Position numbers and translations under genes: made by a program
Shown: one piece after another, positions 53,641 to 64,000 of the stretch
Numbering within the stretch: position 1 is the first letter of the stretch
How the letters are laid out: each line of letters begins with the position of its first letter
Source: Ochotona curzoniae
Taxonomy: Eukaryota > Chordata > Mammalia > Lagomorpha > Ochotonidae
NCBI RefSeq assembly: GCF_017591425.1
Contig: NW_024466307.1
Span: 496,001 to 560,000 of the forward strand
Direction of reading: 5' to 3'
Length of the DNA: 64,000 nucleotides
The notes under the pieces: model-generated
Told to the model about the DNA's origin: nothing
Databases searched by the model: none
What the model saw: the letters and a program-made list of their open reading frames with translations, nothing else

Positions 53641-56600
53641 GCTTTCCAGCTAGGAGCACTGCAGCTGGAGGCTGGATTGCACCACCTGGGTCGTCTGTTC
53701 CCAGGTCCTTGGATTTCCAAGCCTGCCTCTGCTCCCTTTTCACAGTCATCAGTTTAAGTCCTGCAGGTGTCAGGGACTTGGTCCCCTCTCTGCCCCCATG
53801 TCCTTTGAGGAAAGCCGTCCATGGGCTTCCTCTAGGGCTAGGCCAACCCCTCATGAGGCCTCTACCTAGAGTTCAGTTTCCTACAGTTCCCAGGATGGAC
53901 AGCAGGTGGAGTCATAGCAACTTCAAGGAGCTGTGTGTTCCTGAAGGAAACAAGCTTTAGCCCTGGAGGAGGTGGGTGGCCAGGACACAGGGGCAGACAC
54001 TGGGAGGGGCAGGGGCTGCAGGGTCATAACCAGGGTCAAGCACCCATCAGCTGCCCCTACACCTCCTTGGTCTGGGAAAAGTGAGACTCACCCCCGCCCC
54101 AAGCCTCCCCAGTACCTGTTGCTTTCCCTGAGGGGTTGAAGGCCCAGGATGTGCTAACCCCTGGCCACCCAGGAATGGTGGGCATAATGGGAAGGGATCC
54201 TCTGAGAGCTGATGTAGAAGAGAAAGGAAGAAGACCCAGGTCATGGGCCTTAGAGAATCCACAAACCATAGCAAGATCCACAAACTTACAGCAAGAATCC
54301 AAAAACATAGCAAGAAAGTGTTCTAGGGGATTTTGCCAAGCAACTGCTTGGCACTGTCTTCTCATATCCACTGATTTGTGCTGTCATTGCCGAGGTCAGG
54401 AGGATAGAGTCAGTGTGCTGAGGCACGGGGCAGTCCCGTGGGCAGTCATGTTGTCGTTCATGCTCAGAGCTGTATTGGGCCTGGGGCCTGTCAGTGTTAG
54501 GGCGCAAGCCACAGGGGAAGCCTGTGTCATCACACAGCCACACAGGCATGCTCCCAGGCCAGCCATATGCCCAGCACAGAGCCTGGCTGTCCAGCCCCAC
54601 AGTGGTTTTTCTGGAGTTGTCAGCTTGTCAAACACAAACATGATGTGCACAGAGGACTTGGGCGGGGGGCGGGAGGAGCCAGGATCCCAGCTCTGGCACT
54701 TGCGGCCCTGTGGGTATTGGGGAAGTGAAAGCTGGGCCTTGAACTTCCAGAGCTGGCTTCTGTGGTGACTCAGCATAAGGGAGAAAAGAGAGCATCTGGG
54801 AGAAGCTAAGCGAGTGCCGAGCATACAAGCTCTTGGTGGCCTCCAGGATCCAGGCAGCTTGCTAGAGTTGGGGCTGCCTATCCATGGACTACCACGAGGT
54901 TGAGCCTGTGCCACTGCCTGTGGCCCTGCCCACATCTCCAAACCCTGCTGTCATTGTGCCCCCATCAGGCACGCTGAGGCAGTGGGCAGTGACCATGAAC
55001 ACACAAACGCCCAGCTCCACCACAGGGACCTCTGGCAGCCAGGAAGGGAGTAGGGAGGGGAAGAGAGGTGTGGCCATGTCCACCCCAGTGCCTCAGCATT
55101 GGCTGTGGTAGACTACATACTGGGAGGACCCAGAACATCCCCTCCCCAATTGGGGCTGCTCCCCACCCCCGGGAGCCTTGCCTGTTCCCCTCAGGTCAGG
55201 AGGACTCCCCACTCAGATTGTCCAAGACCTCGAGTTGCAACTGTTCCCCAAAGGCCCTGCTAAGATGATGCTGGTGGGAATGAGTAATTCAGGGGTGGTG
55301 AGCACTTCTGAGCCCTGTAGCTGGCACCCTGCCCACCACCTGGGCACACTATGGAGCTGGGCGATCGAGTGCCAAGCCCAGGTCCTCCAATGGGGAGCTG
55401 TGTGGCCTGCAATGAGTTCTCTCAGTATTTCTTCGGCTGTCAGGAGTACTTGCACATACATCCATGCTGGACAGGCTGTGCAGGGTAATGGATGACAGAG
55501 ACAAGGGCCTCCCTCCCCTGGCCTCAGTGAAGCAAGATTCTGGAGGAGTCTGAACACGCTCAGCTGTGGCCGCCTCCCCTGAAGGGTGCTCTGGCTGGAT
55601 AGCTGCATGGGCAGGAGCCACAGAGAGTAAAACTCCAGGAGGAGAGGTCCTGCAAACACAGGAAAACCCAGGGTCAGTGAGGCTGAAGGACCTCTGAGGC
55701 GCAATGCCGCGCTTGGCAGGGGGTGAGGTGGGTGGGGTTTTGTGAGGTGATGCTATTTCAGAGGCTTTGTGATTAAGTCTGTAGTTCATTCAGTCCAGTC
55801 CACTCTAAGTTTGTTGCCTTCTCACTGCATCAGAAGTCAGTCATCAAGAACCATCAGTTGCCAGAGCACCAGCTGACACCACCACCTCCACAGCTGGTGA
55901 GTGACAAGCGTCACGCTGCCCCCCCCCACGCCCAGTTCTGAGCAGGGAGGGTGGGACTTGTGCAGCAGGACTGGCCCCCGCACCCAGCACCAACCAGGGC
56001 TCTCACATCTGCGCTCTTACAGGGAATGGCAGGCTCCAAGAGTGGGAGCAAGAACTAGCACCAAGCATTCTTGACACCAGGTCTTCATGGTGTGTGTGCG
56101 CGCGGCACACTCATGTGTGCACTTCAGAGTTACAGGATAGAGCCAGTCCTACCCTAATCAGCTCCCCTGGAAGACCCACAAGTGAACAAGCAATCATTCA
56201 CTCCCTGCCCATTCCCATGCACCTGGTCCTATGCCACATCCTGGGGACTCACAGGGAGGGGACAAGAGGCCTGGTTTTTCCACAGCCAGCTGATAATGTA
56301 GCTGAGGGGATGGGCAGGTCACTAGGAGAACAACATGACCTGGGCTGTTGCTGCAGGAGTCCTATACACTGACCTCTGAGAAACAGCTAAAACCCAACTG
56401 GAAGGGCCCATATAATCATAACTCAACATCCCAGATGACAGCACCACACAGCTGATGTGTGATGACTCAGCATTCCTCCTGCAGGTGATGGCAGATGCAG
56501 ACAACCCGCACACAAATGTAGTAAGATATTCAGTGATACCTTTGAGGATTTATTTTAGTTTGTAATGGAGCTTATCTTACTTTCAGTCTCTGAGTTGACA

Positions 56601-57404
56601 GCGTCGTGTTTCACCATGGCTGGCAACTTCCTTGGCATTTTGTCCTGAGCTCCCATGGGCCACTGTATCTCACTCCAGGGCCCAGTGGGGGTGGGGGGCA
56701 GACTGAAGTTGCCATGTTCTCCGTGTGCTGGGTTCCTGCCCGTCCTTGTGTTCACCTGCTCTAGTTTCATCAAGACTGGGCGTTCAGCCCCACAGGTGCT
56801 TAAGCCCCAGGGTCCTCCACTGAAGCTAATGAGGGTGGATGCTTAATCCAATTACTGTGATTAGAGGGAGCCTGGCAGACATGGGGCGTGCCCAGGAGAG
56901 GGTGGGCTATGGTCGTGCAGCTGGGCGCCTGCTGTCTGTGTGCTGCCTCGAGTGTGCACACTGGCCACCGCCATGCCCCTGCCTCCCCTGCCCCATGTGG
57001 CACTCTGGGCCTCGCCTCTTCCTTCCTGCAGCAGCTGGCCTCAGACTCTTACTGTCAAACACCCAAGACCCCAGCTAAAAGGGGCAGGGGTGGGGGCCTT
57101 AGCACATCCCTCACACCTGCCACGTGGCTGTGGCCAGCCAGAACTGATGTGAGTTCGCTTCTGCCTCCCAACAGGCTCCTGAGCCCTGGGCCTCAGAGCA
57201 TGACTCACCCAGCAGGCGCCTGGTTCTTGCCGCAAGTACGAATGCATGAGCTCAGGATGCACCCTGGTCCTCAGCTTGCAGCCTAGATCCTGATACTTAG
57301 GCCTGTGTGCCCATGTGTGCAGGGCTGCCCCCTCCTCCCTCCCTGGTAGGTCAGGTTTCACAGAAATGCACTGAAAGGGGTCATCCTCACCCAGCATGCT
57401 TCTC
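53641..57404. other. Downstream non-coding DNA
   Basis: GC-rich unique DNA for about 3.8 kb. I see no exon with paired splice sites, no RNA gene and no young SINE. IQGAP2, recalled as the downstream neighbour of SV2C in human, is not recognisable here. Confidence 0.4.
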
Positions 57405-57416
57405 CCCCCCCCCCCA
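57405..57416. repeat. Poly(C) run
   Basis: About twelve consecutive C residues between GCTTCT and AGGAAG. Confidence 0.9.
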
Positions 57417-57549
57417 GGAAGCCACCCATCACTCATGTACCAGGAAGATATAAAGCCAAGTCCCTGGGGTCTCTGGTCCAACTAAACACCTGGTGAGAGA
57501 ATCCATCACTCAGACCAGCACGCGCCCAGAAACAGGTGGGGACCCTGTC

Positions 57550-57695
57550 TTGCAGTGCCTGGGCTGGGTCCCTAAGTGGCAACAGAGAGAGCCTGATCAC
57601 CCTCATGGGAGACCCCATGGAGGCTCTTGGCTGTTGTGGGAACTTGGGGGTTGGACCAGCAGATGGAAGACACCCACCCCACCCCACTGAGCCCC
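57550..57695 (+). mobile_element. C-SINE 3' fragment
   Basis: Forward orientation, only the second half: TCATGGGAGACCCCATGGAG then GGACCAGCAGATGGAAGACA. Confidence 0.6.
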
Positions 57696-57719
57696 CTCAC
57701 AGGCGTCCTACAAGATGAG

Positions 57720-58040
57720 TAAAAAATGTTTTTCAGCCATCTGATATTTTATGTTAATGTGATATTAATACAAAGAGAACAGGTTCGAGGGAGTTCACAG
57801 GATTCTAGTATAAGGATATTTCCCTCCTGCCTCCTCCCACCAGTGACTCCCTCCCTCCTTACTTCTCTTTCTGCTTAGTTTTTAAGAAAATGTTTTAAAA
57901 TTTCATTATCATCAAGGGCTTAATGCTCTGTTAAAGAGCTCAACAAGTGAAAGTGCAAAGACTCCAGTTCGGCAAGAATCCATGGGGGACACAGACAAGA
58001 GCTGCAAAGAAGAACACCTCATTCAGATAGGGTAACTGTT
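57720..58040. other. AT-rich block, possibly an L1 3' end
   Basis: Sequence such as TTTCATTATCATCAAGGGCT and GAGCTCAACAAGTGAAAGTG resembles non-coding LINE 3' regions, but I cannot confirm the family. Confidence 0.3.
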
Positions 58041-58044
58041 TCTA

Positions 58045-58330
58045 AGGGTTGTTTGTTTTTGTTTGAAAGGCAAAGTTACAGAGAGAATGACAGGCAGTAG
58101 GGTCGTTTGCTGCTCACTCCCCAAATGCCACAATGGCCTGAACTGAGCGGAGAGGAAGCCAGGACCCAGGAGCTTTTTCCAGGTCTCCCACGTGGGTGCA
58201 GGGGTCCAAGCACTTGGGCCATCCTCCACTGTTCTCCCAGGCCATCAGCAGGGAGTGGGATCAAAAAGGGAGCAGCAGCACTCAAGCTGGTGCTCGTATG
58301 GGATGCCAGCATTGCAGGAGGCAGGCTAGT
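58045..58330 (-). mobile_element. C-SINE
   Basis: Reverse orientation, with TTTGTTTGAAAGGCAAAGTT at the tail and CCAGGTCTCCCACGTGGGTG in the body, ending in a degraded head. Confidence 0.8.
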
Positions 58331-58391
58331 CTGCCATGCTCCGGGAAATGTTTACAATTGTCACAAATTGCTAAAAACAGTAAGATAACTT

Positions 58392-58560
58392 TTTTAAAAA
58401 AGATATTTGTTTATTTTGAAAGAGGCAAAGAGAGGAGAGTGAGACAAGGAGATCTTCCACCTGCTGGTTCACTCTCTAAATGGGCGATCGATCATGGTCA
58501 GGCTTCGGTCACACACACAGTGGCTAGAGCCCAGGCAAGTCATTTTGGCCAAGGAAGCCG
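58392..58560 (-). mobile_element. C-SINE fragment
   Basis: Reverse orientation. It has TTTTGAAAGAGGCAAAGAGA and GATCTTCCACCTGCTGGTTC, and is truncated within the body. Confidence 0.65.
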
Positions 58561-58984
58561 ATTTCCATAAATTCAGAGAGAATTACATCAGGATAAAAAT
58601 TGGTGCATCAAGTCCTTTTTCTCTGTTTCCACTGGGACGATGTGGGTGTGTTATGTCAGCAACCACCTGCTTTTACAGCTCTATTTTTTTAGCATTAGAC
58701 TAAATGACAGAAGCCTCCTGGGAAATTTGGAGCTGAACTGTAGCTGATGGTGAGAAAACCACCCTCTCCATACCTGTGAACTGGGACTGTGACCCCTCGA
58801 GGACCCTCAGACTTCCTGTGGAGCCTGAACCCCACCCAGCTGGGACCCTGGTTGTCCTGGAACGGCAGACCTGCCTGTCCCCACCAGGAAATGTTACCCC
58901 AAGTTCTGAAGCTGCATAGTGGAAACTGCTTCTGATCCACTTCACTTCTAACTGGCTGGGTTTTGTTTTGTTTTGAAAACATGT

Positions 58985-59314
58985 ATTTTGTGAGTTGGTG
59001 CCATGGCAAAATAAGTTAATCCTCCATTTGCGGCACTGATGTCCCATATGGGCGCCGGTTCTAGTCCCACTGCTCCACTTCCCATTCAGCTCCCTGCTTG
59101 TGGCCTGGGAAAGCAGTGGAGGACGGCCCAAAGTCTTAGGACCCTGCACCTGCGTGGGGGCCTGGAAGAAGCTCCTGGCTCCTGGCTTCAGATGGACTAA
59201 GCTCTGACTATTGCAGCCATTTGGGGAATGAACCAGTGGATGGGAGATCTTTTTCTCTGTTTTTCTCCGTGAATCTGACCTGCTTTTCCAATAAAAATAA
59301 TAATAATAAATCTT
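58985..59314 (+). mobile_element. C-SINE, nearly full length
   Basis: Forward orientation, with CATATGGGCGCCGGTTCTAG, GAGGACGGCCCAAAGTCTTA and the tail CCAATAAAAATAATAATAAT. Confidence 0.92.
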
Positions 59315-59425
59315 TTTGAAATGTATTTTATCTGAAAGACAAAGCTAGAGACACAGAGAGGATTCTTCACCCCCAAATGGCCACAAAGGCCAGACCTGAG
59401 CCGGTCTCAATGGGAAGTGCAGCAT
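59315..59425 (-). mobile_element. C-SINE fragment, tail-to-tail with its neighbour
   Basis: Reverse orientation: TATTTTATCTGAAAGACAAA then CACCCCCAAATGGCCACAAA. It joins the preceding forward copy at their A/T tails. Confidence 0.6.
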
Positions 59426-61089
59426 CCTGGAATGAGCGTGAGCTCTGCTGTGGGCTGCCTGCCACCTGGGCAGTGTGTCCTGCCCCACAAGAGCTCCCCA
59501 CAGGAGCTCCACCACTGCAGGGAGCACAGGCAATGAAGGGTAAACTCAAGCCAATTCCAGATCTGTATGTGCTGCAGGTGTGCTCTCTCTGGGTTCTGCG
59601 AAAGGTGGGAAGACAGCCATGTTGCCAGGAGCCCTGACCTCTGGTGCATTGCACACGTGGGCTCCAGGGGGTAGCCAGAAGGATGGGGTCAAGAGGGGGA
59701 TGCCTGGCCCAGGGCCCAGGCTTGGACAAGCTCTCTCTCCAGGGCACATCTGTTGTGCTTGCCCAGGAGACTTAGGGAACTGTGCTCTTGCTATGTCCGC
59801 TCTGCCTCCACACCCCCACCCCCTGTGGCTGTGGGTCCCAGGCCACTTCTGGATTTGCCTTGGGGTCCTCGTCCTCATCAGTGCTGGGTCTGGGCTCCCT
59901 CTCACACAACCTCCCTCCCTCTCAGTGCCTGCCAGTGAACACCAGGATCACTCCTGTCTTTGCTGCCTATGGGATGCCCCCTCCACCACCCCAGGTGAAT
60001 CTGTTTGAACCAATTGGTCTCTGGCTTGAGGTCCAGGGGCTGTGCCTGAGAGTGGCTGGTGCCCCTGGCCTGGCCTTTGCGTGTCTCCCCTGCCCATGGA
60101 CCCATTGTCCGTGATCACACCAGGACCAGCCTCTGGCCCGTGGGCTGCAGGGCACTGGGGAACTCCATGCAGGTCCTGGTGGACACCTCCCCTCATCAAG
60201 CCCATGGGAAGCCCAGAGCAGGCTCTTGCCATGGGGCAGGGCTTCTTCAAGCCACAATTGGGCTGTGGTTGAAGCAGAGGGCCTGGCCTTGGGTTGGGGC
60301 AGACATTGTTCCCTTGGATCTTGGTGGAACAGTCAGCCTGCAGAGTCTCGGGCATCAGCCCCATCTCACCACTTCAGTATTCTCATCTGTGAAATGGGCC
60401 ATGGGAAGCTTCCCAAGCCGGGTCGCTCTGTTGCCTCACTGGGCCGTGACCCAGCCCCATGCTAGATGTTTCTACATGGTGTTCCTGTGAGATCAGCATC
60501 CAACTTGCTGGATCCTGAGAGCTTGTATGAACAGAAGGTCCTCCTTTCCTCTCCCCTGGCCCACCTCCCTCACCAGGAGGAAGCCAGGATATGGGTCATG
60601 CCCAGATGGGGCCAGAGGCTGCTGCCTGCCTGAGGCCTGAGAGCAAACACCCTTGGTTTTATTCCCATCTTGGTTTCTTCCTTGTTGCCTGCTGAACCTG
60701 GGGGGCTGTAGTGATGGGAGATGGGCTGCATACTGGTGCTGCCCTTCCCAGCCTGCCTTCCACCCCTCAGCCAAGGTTCCCTGTAGTGCCCCTTCCCAGG
60801 GGCCACAATGTCGCCCTGCAGGGTTTATAGGGGTGGTGTCAGGGAGGGACCAACCTGGGGTTGGGCTGGGGGAGGGGAAGCACCGGCGTGACCAGGGAGG
60901 GACTGGACTTTGCACAGGCCCTGTTCTGAATCTATGTGGACCTTGGAAGTGATAAGGCCAGCTAGCCGGCAAGGCGTCCAAAGGACTCAGGGGGCGGAGC
61001 TATGGTACAGGGGTGGGGTACATGCCTGGGCCATGCTCCCCTCACTGCAGAGGCCTCCCCAGTAATGTCTCTTATCCACAAAATTACTT
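59426..61089. other. Downstream non-coding DNA, nothing recognised
   Basis: GC-rich unique DNA of about 1.7 kb with overlapping chance frames on both strands. No gene can be supported. Confidence 0.4.
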
Positions 61090-61292
61090 TTAAAGATTTA
61101 CTTGGAAGAGGCCTGTGCCAGGAGATTCACCCAGGTCTCTCATGTGGATGCAGAGCCCCAGCACTTGGACCATTTTCTGCTTTCCTAGGCACATTAGCAG
61201 GGAGCTGGATTGGAAATGGAGCAGCTACAACTAGAATTGGTGTCCACATGACATCACAGTGGTGGCTGAACCTGCTGTGCCATGCACCAGCC
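61090..61292 (-). mobile_element. Diverged C-SINE
   Basis: Reverse orientation, internally deleted: AAAGATTTACTTGGAAGAGG, CCAGGTCTCTCATGTGGATG and GTGCCATGCACCAGCCCC. Confidence 0.75.
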
Positions 61293-61774
61293 CCAGGCAC
61301 ATGTTTCCCAAGGCGAAGAGAGGAGGGCCGAGTAGAGTTGATGGGAGAGAAGGCCAGGAAGGTGTCTTATGCCCATGGATGCACATTGGACCACCCAGAA
61401 TGGAGTCCACCTTCTGTGAGCCTTGGGCCCACAACTCACTGCTCCCCTCAGCCTCCTGGACCCTCCTCACCGTGTCCAGCTGCCAAGGGATATGATCAGA
61501 ACTGCATGTGTGTGGCAGCAGAACTGAGGCTGCATGTTCCAGGCCTGGTCAGGGCTGCCCTTGGCAGCTGTGAGCTGCACAGGATGGGGTGGGCAGGTGT
61601 CTAAGGCAGTGCATGAGAGGCTGGGAGTGACTTGGCTCTACCCTGGCCATGGTTCACAAGAGCACCACTGCTTGCCCTGCTGGCATCCCCTATCGTGGCA
61701 CTCAAGTCCTGACTGCTCCACCTCCAACTCATCTCTGCTGGTGCTCCTGGGACTACTACGCAGAGGCCCTGAGT
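61293..61774. other. Downstream non-coding DNA, nothing recognised
   Basis: Unique DNA between two SINE remnants. Confidence 0.4.
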
Positions 61775-61862
61775 GTTTGAGACCTGGATGCAGCCTCGCC
61801 AGATGTCACAGCCCTTTGGGAACTGAGCCAGTGGATGGACTATGTAATTCTGACTTTTAAAT
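61775..61862 (+). mobile_element. C-SINE 3' fragment
   Basis: Forward orientation remnant: TTGGGAACTGAGCCAGTGGA then TTCTGACTTTTAAATATGTC. Confidence 0.5.
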
Positions 61863-62119
61863 ATGTCAAATTCAGCAAGCTCCCCTGGAGGCTCTCACTT
61901 CCTCTCTGTCATTAGAATGCATAGCACTGGCTTTTCCTTCCTCCCTGCCCTTCTGACCTTGTGCTAGCTGTCGGTCTACCCCCCTCGGCCGGGAGCAGTG
62001 GCAGCCACTTAGCCCACTTTGGGAAATCACTGGTCATGTAGCCAGAGTTCACACACCAGCAAGTCAACAGTTTCAGCTGTGTGGGCTTTTCCTATCTCCC
62101 CCTCACCCTGACTTAGTTG

Positions 62120-62320
62120 TGTGCAGGACAGTAATGGCATGCATGCATGAATGTGCTCTGGACACTGCCCACATGTAGACAGGCGTGTGCAAGGGTGATG
62201 GCACACATGGATGTGTACAGGGGTGATGGCATGTGCAGGCAGATATATTCAGGGAGACAGCACATATGGGCAGGTGTGTGCAGGGGTGATGGCATATAAA
62301 GGTGGGCATGTACAGGAGTG
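62120..62320. repeat. Minisatellite, about 38 bp unit, five copies
   Basis: Copies of GTGTGCAGGGGTGATGGCAT with ACATGGGCAGG-like spacers and variable length. Minus-strand frames rich in Cys, His and Pro arise from it and are not genes. Confidence 0.88.
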
Positions 62321-62394
62321 GGGTTATAGCATGCATGGACGATCTCCTGGTTAGTCTGTGACGTTAGGGGTGCTTGTTGGTGCTCTGGGTTTTG

Positions 62395-62723
62395 GGTATT
62401 TTTTTTAAAGTTTACTTATTTTCATTGGACAGATTTACAGAGAGAAGGAAAGATAGAAAGATCCTTCTGTCCACTGGTTCACTCCCCAAGCGGCTGCAAC
62501 AGTCAGAGCTGAGCTGATCCAAAACCAGGAGCCAGGAGGTTTGTCCAGGTCTTCCTCACAGATGCAGGATCCCAAGGTTTTGGGCCGTCCTCAACTGCTT
62601 TCCCAGGCCACAAGCAGGGAGCTGGATGGAAAGTGGAGCAGTGGGACACGAGCTGGCATCCATGCGGGATCCTGGCACATGTAAACCAAAGGCTTTAGCC
62701 ATTAGGCTACTGTGCTAGACCCA
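62395..62723 (-). mobile_element. C-SINE with 16 bp target-site duplication
   Basis: Reverse orientation and full length. It is flanked by GGTGCTCTGGGTTTTG at 62379-62394 and 62724-62739. Confidence 0.95.
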
Positions 62724-62739
62724 GGTGCTCTGGGTTTTG

Positions 62740-64000
62740 AAAACTCAGGGCTCAGTGCTTGCTCCTCCTCACTTTCCTCCTGAGCAGCCCCATATCCTGG
62801 GCCATATTGGCAGGGTTGCTGGGCACCTGCCTCACACCCAGGGGATAGTCATGGGCTCATGCCCCCCCAAACACTCCTGCCCTAAGTACTTCCTGTGTCT
62901 GAGCTCCCTCCCTGGCCCAGGCCACTCCCAGGCCCTTGCCTTGGCGCCTGCAGTCTCTTTGACCTTGGGCTGTGCTGTAGGCTGAGGGAGGGGCCAGGTG
63001 TACCTGTGTTTTGGTGCTTTGCCAGGCCCGGTGCCCAAATCCCTGTCACGGCTGACTGGCTGGGCAGGCTGGTGGGGCCAGGCCCTGAGGGCTGTTCCCA
63101 TGAAGAAGCTGAAGAGACTTGTGGGGGCGTACCTCCTCCTCCCCCTCCCACAAAACAGGCTCAAGCCTGGGGCCGACCCTACCTCCCACCTGAGCAAAAC
63201 AGGCCCCCTTCCCACTGGGCAGATCTACTGTTCCCACAAATTCACCTGCTCTGGCTCCTGGCCCAGCGTTCTCACCATCAGCTTTTCCTTGTCGGTTCAG
63301 AGAACCCTGTGGGTGAGCAAGCACCACAAGCACCGCAGGGGGGAGGCAAGTACCAGCTGGCTGACCTCTGATACTGTCCAGTGTGTTGGATGCCACCAAG
63401 AAGGGGACAGGGCTCTGAGAGCCCCCGGGCACGGCACAGTCGGATGGTGGAGAGAGCTGGGCAAGTCAGCAGCAGGGTCGGCGTGGCTAACCCTGGACCT
63501 AGAGGAGCTACAGGGGCAGCACTGGACAGCCACAGGCAAGACACAGGCTCTTCTGCTTGGGGGAACTCAGGGTGGCCTCAGGCCTCAGGTTCTCAGGATC
63601 CTGCCGCACTTTCCTCTCTTTGGCTCCCAGGGCTCTGGGTTGGTGAAGAGCCAGTTGTTCACACTGCAGTAGGTGGAGCTGTACCTGTGCATGAGGAAAT
63701 GGGGACCCCTTTGGCCAAGGCCTACAGGGTACTGCCTGATGGCCCCCAAGGGATCCGACCACTTTATGACCATCTCTTGGCCGAGGGAAGCTCTCTGCCA
63801 GCTGCTCGTCCCCATGGAGGCTGAGGTTCGTTGACTTTGCATAGAAAGTGGCTCTGCCTTTGTCCATCTGTGTTCCTGTGCCAGCCGGCCAAGCCGTGGG
63901 ACTGGCATGCTAGGTCCAGGGTGCAGAGCCCCCGAGGTTCCCTGAACGGGTTCCATGAACCTCACAGTTGCAGCCTGGAAAGGGAAGGATGGAGGCGATT
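62740..64000. other. Downstream non-coding DNA, no gene recognised
   Basis: GC-rich unique DNA. A + strand frame (62998-63672) is open for over 200 codons but has no recognisable domain, and competing frames overlap it on both strands. I treat it as chance. Confidence 0.4.

Noticed and set aside
52853..53854. 333-codon minus-strand frame downstream of SV2C
   Set aside because: It is the reverse strand of the 20 bp minisatellite. The Thr/Ser/Pro-rich product is repeat-derived.
62998..63672. 224-codon + strand frame near the window end
   Set aside because: No recognisable domain, no splice or promoter context, and equally long overlapping frames on the other strand; typical of GC-rich unique DNA.
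53641..64000. Possible IQGAP2 exons downstream of SV2C
   Set aside because: IQGAP2 is recalled as the next gene in human, but no frame here resembles its calponin-homology, IQ or GAP-related sequence. It may lie beyond the window.

Overview
The window is mammalian nuclear DNA, almost certainly from a lagomorph. About thirty copies or fragments of a tRNA-derived SINE of the lagomorph C-repeat (CSINE) family lie on both strands. The young copies carry a 3' part that resembles pika (Ochotona) more than rabbit; this species call rests on memory of the family and is an inference. There are no bacterial or viral genes. Almost all open reading frames in the window are chance frames in GC-rich DNA, SINEs or tandem repeats.

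The one protein-coding gene I can support is SV2C, the synaptic vesicle glycoprotein 2C, on the + strand. Twelve coding exons (exons 2-13 in the usual numbering) run from 15802 to 49587. All have GT/AG borders and matching phases, and together they encode 717 residues with no internal stop. The reading is: acidic cytoplasmic N-terminus, 12 membrane segments of the major facilitator fold, a long cytoplasmic loop, and a pentapeptide-repeat luminal loop with five N-glycosylation sequons. A CpG island at about 8.14-9.97 kb is the likely promoter, and a consensus donor at 8794/8795 may end the non-coding exon 1. A poly(A) signal at 51992 gives a probable 2.4 kb 3' UTR.

Layout: 1-8.1 kb is upstream DNA with SINEs, a solo ERV-type LTR inserted inside a SINE, an L1 ORF2 remnant and a GC-rich minisatellite. 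8.1-10 kb is the CpG island. 8.8-15.7 kb is presumed intron 1. 15.7-49.6 kb holds the coding exons, with three large introns (2, 3 and 4) and a dense 3' cluster in which introns 5-12 are only 0.3-2.8 kb. 49.6-52.0 kb is the 3' UTR. 52-64 kb is non-coding downstream DNA with minisatellites and SINEs.

The most unusual feature is the setting of the gene. SV2C is remembered as a gene of more than 200 kb in human, whereas here promoter to stop codon fits in about 41 kb. The introns are GC-rich and unusually full of minisatellites (more than a dozen), several of which touch splice sites directly. Together with GC-rich third codon positions and a divergent N-terminus, this suggests that the locus has moved into a high-recombination, possibly subtelomeric, environment. 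That interpretation is an inference; the repeats and exon borders are read directly.
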